Source: Sphingomonas sp. HMP9 (GTDB taxonomy: Bacteria > Pseudomonadota > Alphaproteobacteria > Sphingomonadales > Sphingomonadaceae). From it: DNA of 64,000 nucleotides. The DNA lies in assembly GCF_013374115.1 (NCBI RefSeq), contig NZ_AP022673.1:586501-650500 (forward strand), written 5' to 3'. Within the stretch, counting starts at the first letter, position 1, and each line of letters opens with the position of its first letter. The notes under the pieces were generated by a model. The model worked only from the letters and a program-made list of their open reading frames with translations. It had not been told where the DNA came from and made no database searches. Shown one piece after another: positions 61,649-64,000 of this stretch. The translations under genes were made by a program, and so were the position numbers.

Positions 61649-62416
61649 TCAGTGTGCGTGGATGGCGACGTCATGCGCATCGACCTGCGACTTGCGGACC
61701 GAGATCATGTAGATCAGCACGCCGACGCCGGCCTTGGCGATGATGTCGGCGATCGTGTAGCCGAGCTGGATGACGGTCGTCGCGGTCGCTCCGGTGATCC
61801 CGGCAAACGGTGCCATGTAGACGATCGGGTAAAAGCCCCAGGACGCAAAGGTCAGCAAGCGGGCCTTGCGCACCAGGTCGCGCGCGGCGGCAGGCTGCTG
61901 CTCGATCGACTCGCCGAGACCGCGGAACAGCTCCCAGACGATGTAGACGAAGGGGATCGAGGACAGCGTGCCCCACAATGCGCGCGTCGGAATGTCGGTC
62001 GCGATCTCGCCGGGATAGCCCAGCACGATCATCAATGCGGCCGCCGTACCGAGCCGCACGGTCTTCGACGAGGTCTGCTCGGGCGACAGGCGCATCACGA
62101 GCACCAGCTCGATCAGCAGCAGGGGGACGGTCAGCAACCAGTCGACGTAGCGATAGGCGTCGTTGAATGCGAAGCCGGTAGCGGCGATGACACCGTCCTT
62201 GAGCACATAGGCTGCGTTCCAACTCTCGAAGATGCGCAGGTAGTGATAGGCGGCGATCGCGGTCACCAGTCCGGATATCGTGACCGCGGTACGATAGGCA
62301 GGCGACACTTGCGATCGACACAGCCAGAGGAACGCGGTTGCCGCGGCCATCGTCGCGAAGGTGAACGAGAACGCGTTGTAGACCAGCGAGAACTGGAACG
62401 GGGTCAAGATATCCAT
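61649..62416 (-). CDS. Proteorhodopsin/xanthorhodopsin-type light-driven proton pump
   Basis: 255 residues, seven helices. Retinal-binding lysine K228 lies in YTIADIIAKAG. The pump residues are in DAYRYVDWLLTVPLLLIELV: D92 as proton acceptor and E103 as donor, as in proteorhodopsin D97/E108. H58 (YHYLRIF) pairs with the acceptor. The residue at the colour-tuning position is leucine (L100), which favours green light. G136 in GYPGE corresponds to the glycine that opens a carotenoid-antenna site in xanthorhodopsin, so an antenna is possible. The start ATG 62416 has GGAG about seven bases upstream; ATG 62428 is the alternative. First gene of the blh-crtI unit. Confidence 0.93.
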   Translation of the reverse strand: MDILTPFQFSLVYNAFSFTFATMAAATAFLWLCRSQVSPAYRTAVTISGLVTAIAAYHYLRIFESWNAAYVLKDGVIAATGFAFNDAYRYVDWLLTVPLLLIELVLVMRLSPEQTSSKTVRLGTAAALMIVLGYPGEIATDIPTRALWGTLSSIPFVYIVWELFRGLGESIEQQPAAARDLVRKARLLTFASWGFYPIVYMAPFAGITGATATTVIQLGYTIADIIAKAGVGVLIYMISVRKSQVDAHDVAIHAH

Positions 62417-62700
62417 AAACGTCTCCATCGCCTTGCTGCGCACTGGCCCGCTACGGTGGCTGGCCGGCATTGTTGCGGGGGGCGAGGCCGATGGACGGAT
62501 CGGTTCGGGCCTCCCGAGGATGGCGCCACAGCGACTCCAAAGGGTATCGGAGGGAGTTCCACCCACGCCGCGAGCCGTTGGCTATTACCGCTCGTGACCT
62601 AGCCGCTGTGACGGCCGGTCCCTGCATACGACCGGGCCGGATGCGTCACGATACGGTCCTTGGCCCATACCCGCTCCGGCTAGCACTGCTGCTACGCCGG
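62417..62700. promoter_or_regulatory. Probable promoter region of the rhodopsin operon
   Basis: 284 bases between the LOV-HTH gene (upstream, same strand) and the rhodopsin start. No open frame. The likely site of light-dependent control, but I cannot point to a specific promoter or operator sequence. Confidence 0.4.
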
Positions 62701-63345
62701 TCAGAGCCCGGCTTCGACCGCCAGCCGGATCAGGTTCGCGGTCGTCGTCAGGCCGAGGCGATCCATCAGGATGGCGCGGTGCATCTTGACGGTTTTCTCC
62801 GCCAAACCGAGCTCCGCGGCGATCTGTTTGTTGAGCAGGCCCTGTGCGACGAACTTGAGCACCTGTCCTTGACGTGGCGACAGAGCTTTGACCATTTCTG
62901 CGGCACGGATCCGGCGCATGCTGGTCGGCGGTGCCGCGTTGGTATCGATCTCGATCTGCGAGCCGAGAAAATACAGCAGCCTGTCCTCGTCGTCGTAGAG
63001 CGGCGCCACCAGCACGGCGTTGCGGAACGGTTGCCCATTTCGCTTATAGTTGAGGATCTCGACCAGCACCGGCTTGTGCTCGCGAACGCCGCGGCGGATT
63101 TCCTCGGACAGCCAGGGCTCGGTCCCGGGCCCCGACAAGAAGCGGCAATTGCGGCCGACGACCTCGTCCGCGGGGTAGCCGGTGAGATCGCAGAATGGTT
63201 GGTTGCAGGCGACGATGGGATTGTCGGGCAGCCGTGGATCGCTGATCACCCCCGGGATCGGGCTGTCGGTAACCAGCCGCATGAATCGCGTATTGACGCT
63301 CGCCAACGCGGAGCCAGTCGACAGACTATCAATGGTCATGCGCAC
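62701..63345 (-). CDS. LOV-HTH blue-light-responsive transcription factor (EL222-like)
   Basis: 214 residues. Residues 18-135 form a PAS/LOV domain with GRNCRFLSG, where C67 is the photo-adduct cysteine for flavin (family consensus NCRFLQG, here S for Q), and [20 protein letters not shown], the flavin-contacting Asn-rich strand. Residues 150-214 form a LuxR-type helix-turn-helix ([40 protein letters not shown]). This is the EL222 architecture, in which blue light releases the DNA-binding domain. The start is GTG 63345 after GGGGGAAG, or ATG 63339. It stands directly upstream of the rhodopsin operon, a probable target. Confidence 0.92.
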   Translation of the reverse strand: MRMTIDSLSTGSALASVNTRFMRLVTDSPIPGVISDPRLPDNPIVACNQPFCDLTGYPADEVVGRNCRFLSGPGTEPWLSEEIRRGVREHKPVLVEILNYKRNGQPFRNAVLVAPLYDDEDRLLYFLGSQIEIDTNAAPPTSMRRIRAAEMVKALSPRQGQVLKFVAQGLLNKQIAAELGLAEKTVKMHRAILMDRLGLTTTANLIRLAVEAGL

Positions 63346-64000
63346 CGATCTTCCCCCCTCCGGCGCAAAGTATATGCGTCCACCTTTTATGATCGAATAG
63401 CATGGTTTCTATCGCCGTACGAAAACCGAAGTTCGCGCCGGAATCGCAATGCCGAAAGGCGGAATTTGTTTATCGATTCGATTAACACCCGGCATGATTT
63501 CGCGTTCGCGGTGAAGATGAACCGCCAAAATATTATAGTCTACCACGCTCGATCTCAATATGTCCCGGTTGCGTCAGGTAAAGACTTTATGGTTGGTGGC
63601 TGACTTTCAACGCCTTACGCTCACGAAAACCGACGCGTTCGAACGCTACGGGACTGTCAGAAATTCTATGAATAAACATGATATCAGTGCACAACGGATA
63701 TACTACCGAAAGTGTATCCATATTAGTTTAGAATAGAACTAGCATTCCTAAATAAACGCATGTCTCTCCGAGGGGCGTATTCGCAAATGTGAAGAATGAT
63801 TCGGTTTACTGGTGAACTGAGGGGGCCGGTATTGCCGATTTGCTCGAAAAAATTAACCGACGGTATTTAGCAGAGCCGGCATGACGGTCGGATGACGCCG
63901 GGAAGCAGTCCTCGATCGAATGGCATATGCGAACCGTTCGTTTGCACTTTCTGGGTGGATCATGTTCGCGTAATCCAGAACCGATGCGCAGAGCGTTATC
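63346..64000. other. Gene-poor, AT-richer end of the window
   Basis: About 650 bases upstream of the LOV-HTH gene. AT content is clearly higher than elsewhere (63,500-63,850 in particular). Only short open frames occur and none has a convincing ribosome site. It may hold the LOV gene promoter and possibly the upstream region of a gene outside the window. Confidence 0.5.

Noticed and set aside
63668..63736. 22-codon frame in the AT-rich end
   Set aside because: Too short, no ribosome site.

Overview
The window looks like chromosomal DNA of a pigmented, aerobic alphaproteobacterium of the Sphingomonas group. The evidence is high GC, TonB-dependent receptors with a phytase-like esterase, a rhodopsin/Blh/CrtI operon, an E116-type class B3 metallo-beta-lactamase relic, and many SDR, AKR and LysR genes. 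All calls come from reading the sequence; no database search was run.

Layout. 1-2.1 kb: a decayed sugar-acid (galactonate-type) locus with an SSS transporter, a gluconolactonase 5' piece joined to a dgoK 3' piece, a dgoA aldolase broken at a 12-G run, and an intact GntR regulator. 2.6-14.2 kb: small metabolic genes, often divergent from their regulators (SDR/AraC, SDR/LysR, epoxide hydrolase-NmrA/TetR with a palindromic operator), plus Tag glycosylase, MAPEG, an amidohydrolase and a broken membrane-protein gene. 15.1-19.7 kb: TonB receptor, phytase-like esterase and LacI repressor, led by a perfect 16-bp palindrome. 19.9-26.9 kb: a tRNA-Leu-like element with a 4-nt anticodon loop, an orphan YezG-like immunity gene and a run of exported proteins, two with LprI-like domains. 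27.2-29.8 kb: a complete IS21-family element with 7-bp target duplication.

30-38.1 kb holds the strongest candidate for an uncommon system: a DUF4272 gene divergent from a tightly coupled pair (ATGA overlap), an M48-type metallopeptidase and a 1,821-residue protein with kinase-like, DUF4011-like, SF1 helicase, restriction-nuclease-like and WGR segments. This architecture recalls anti-phage helicase-nuclease proteins.

38.4-52.0 kb is heavily rearranged. It has an AKR plus lactonase-like operon, an AraC gene cut by a second IS21-family element that itself carries an IS3-family element, a TonB receptor cut at the other end of that IS, a dead IS5-family element, an AKR/LysR pair, a B3 metallo-beta-lactamase with a nonsense codon, a LysR remnant, and a second, apparently identical IS3 copy. 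52-58.7 kb: a DksA-type protein, an integrase remnant, rlmJ, an ABM monooxygenase operon, MarR divergent from a TetX-like flavoprotein, an HNH nuclease and psd. 59-63.3 kb: crtI, blh and a proton-pumping-type rhodopsin on the minus strand, with a LOV-HTH blue-light regulator just upstream. The last 650 bases carry no recognisable gene.

Two themes run through the window. At least twelve copies of a two-block intergenic repeat lie on the same strand. Reading-frame lesions are numerous (dgoK, dgoA, a membrane protein, istA, an IS5 transposase, a metallo-beta-lactamase, a LysR and possibly more), which means either real decay or some consensus errors.
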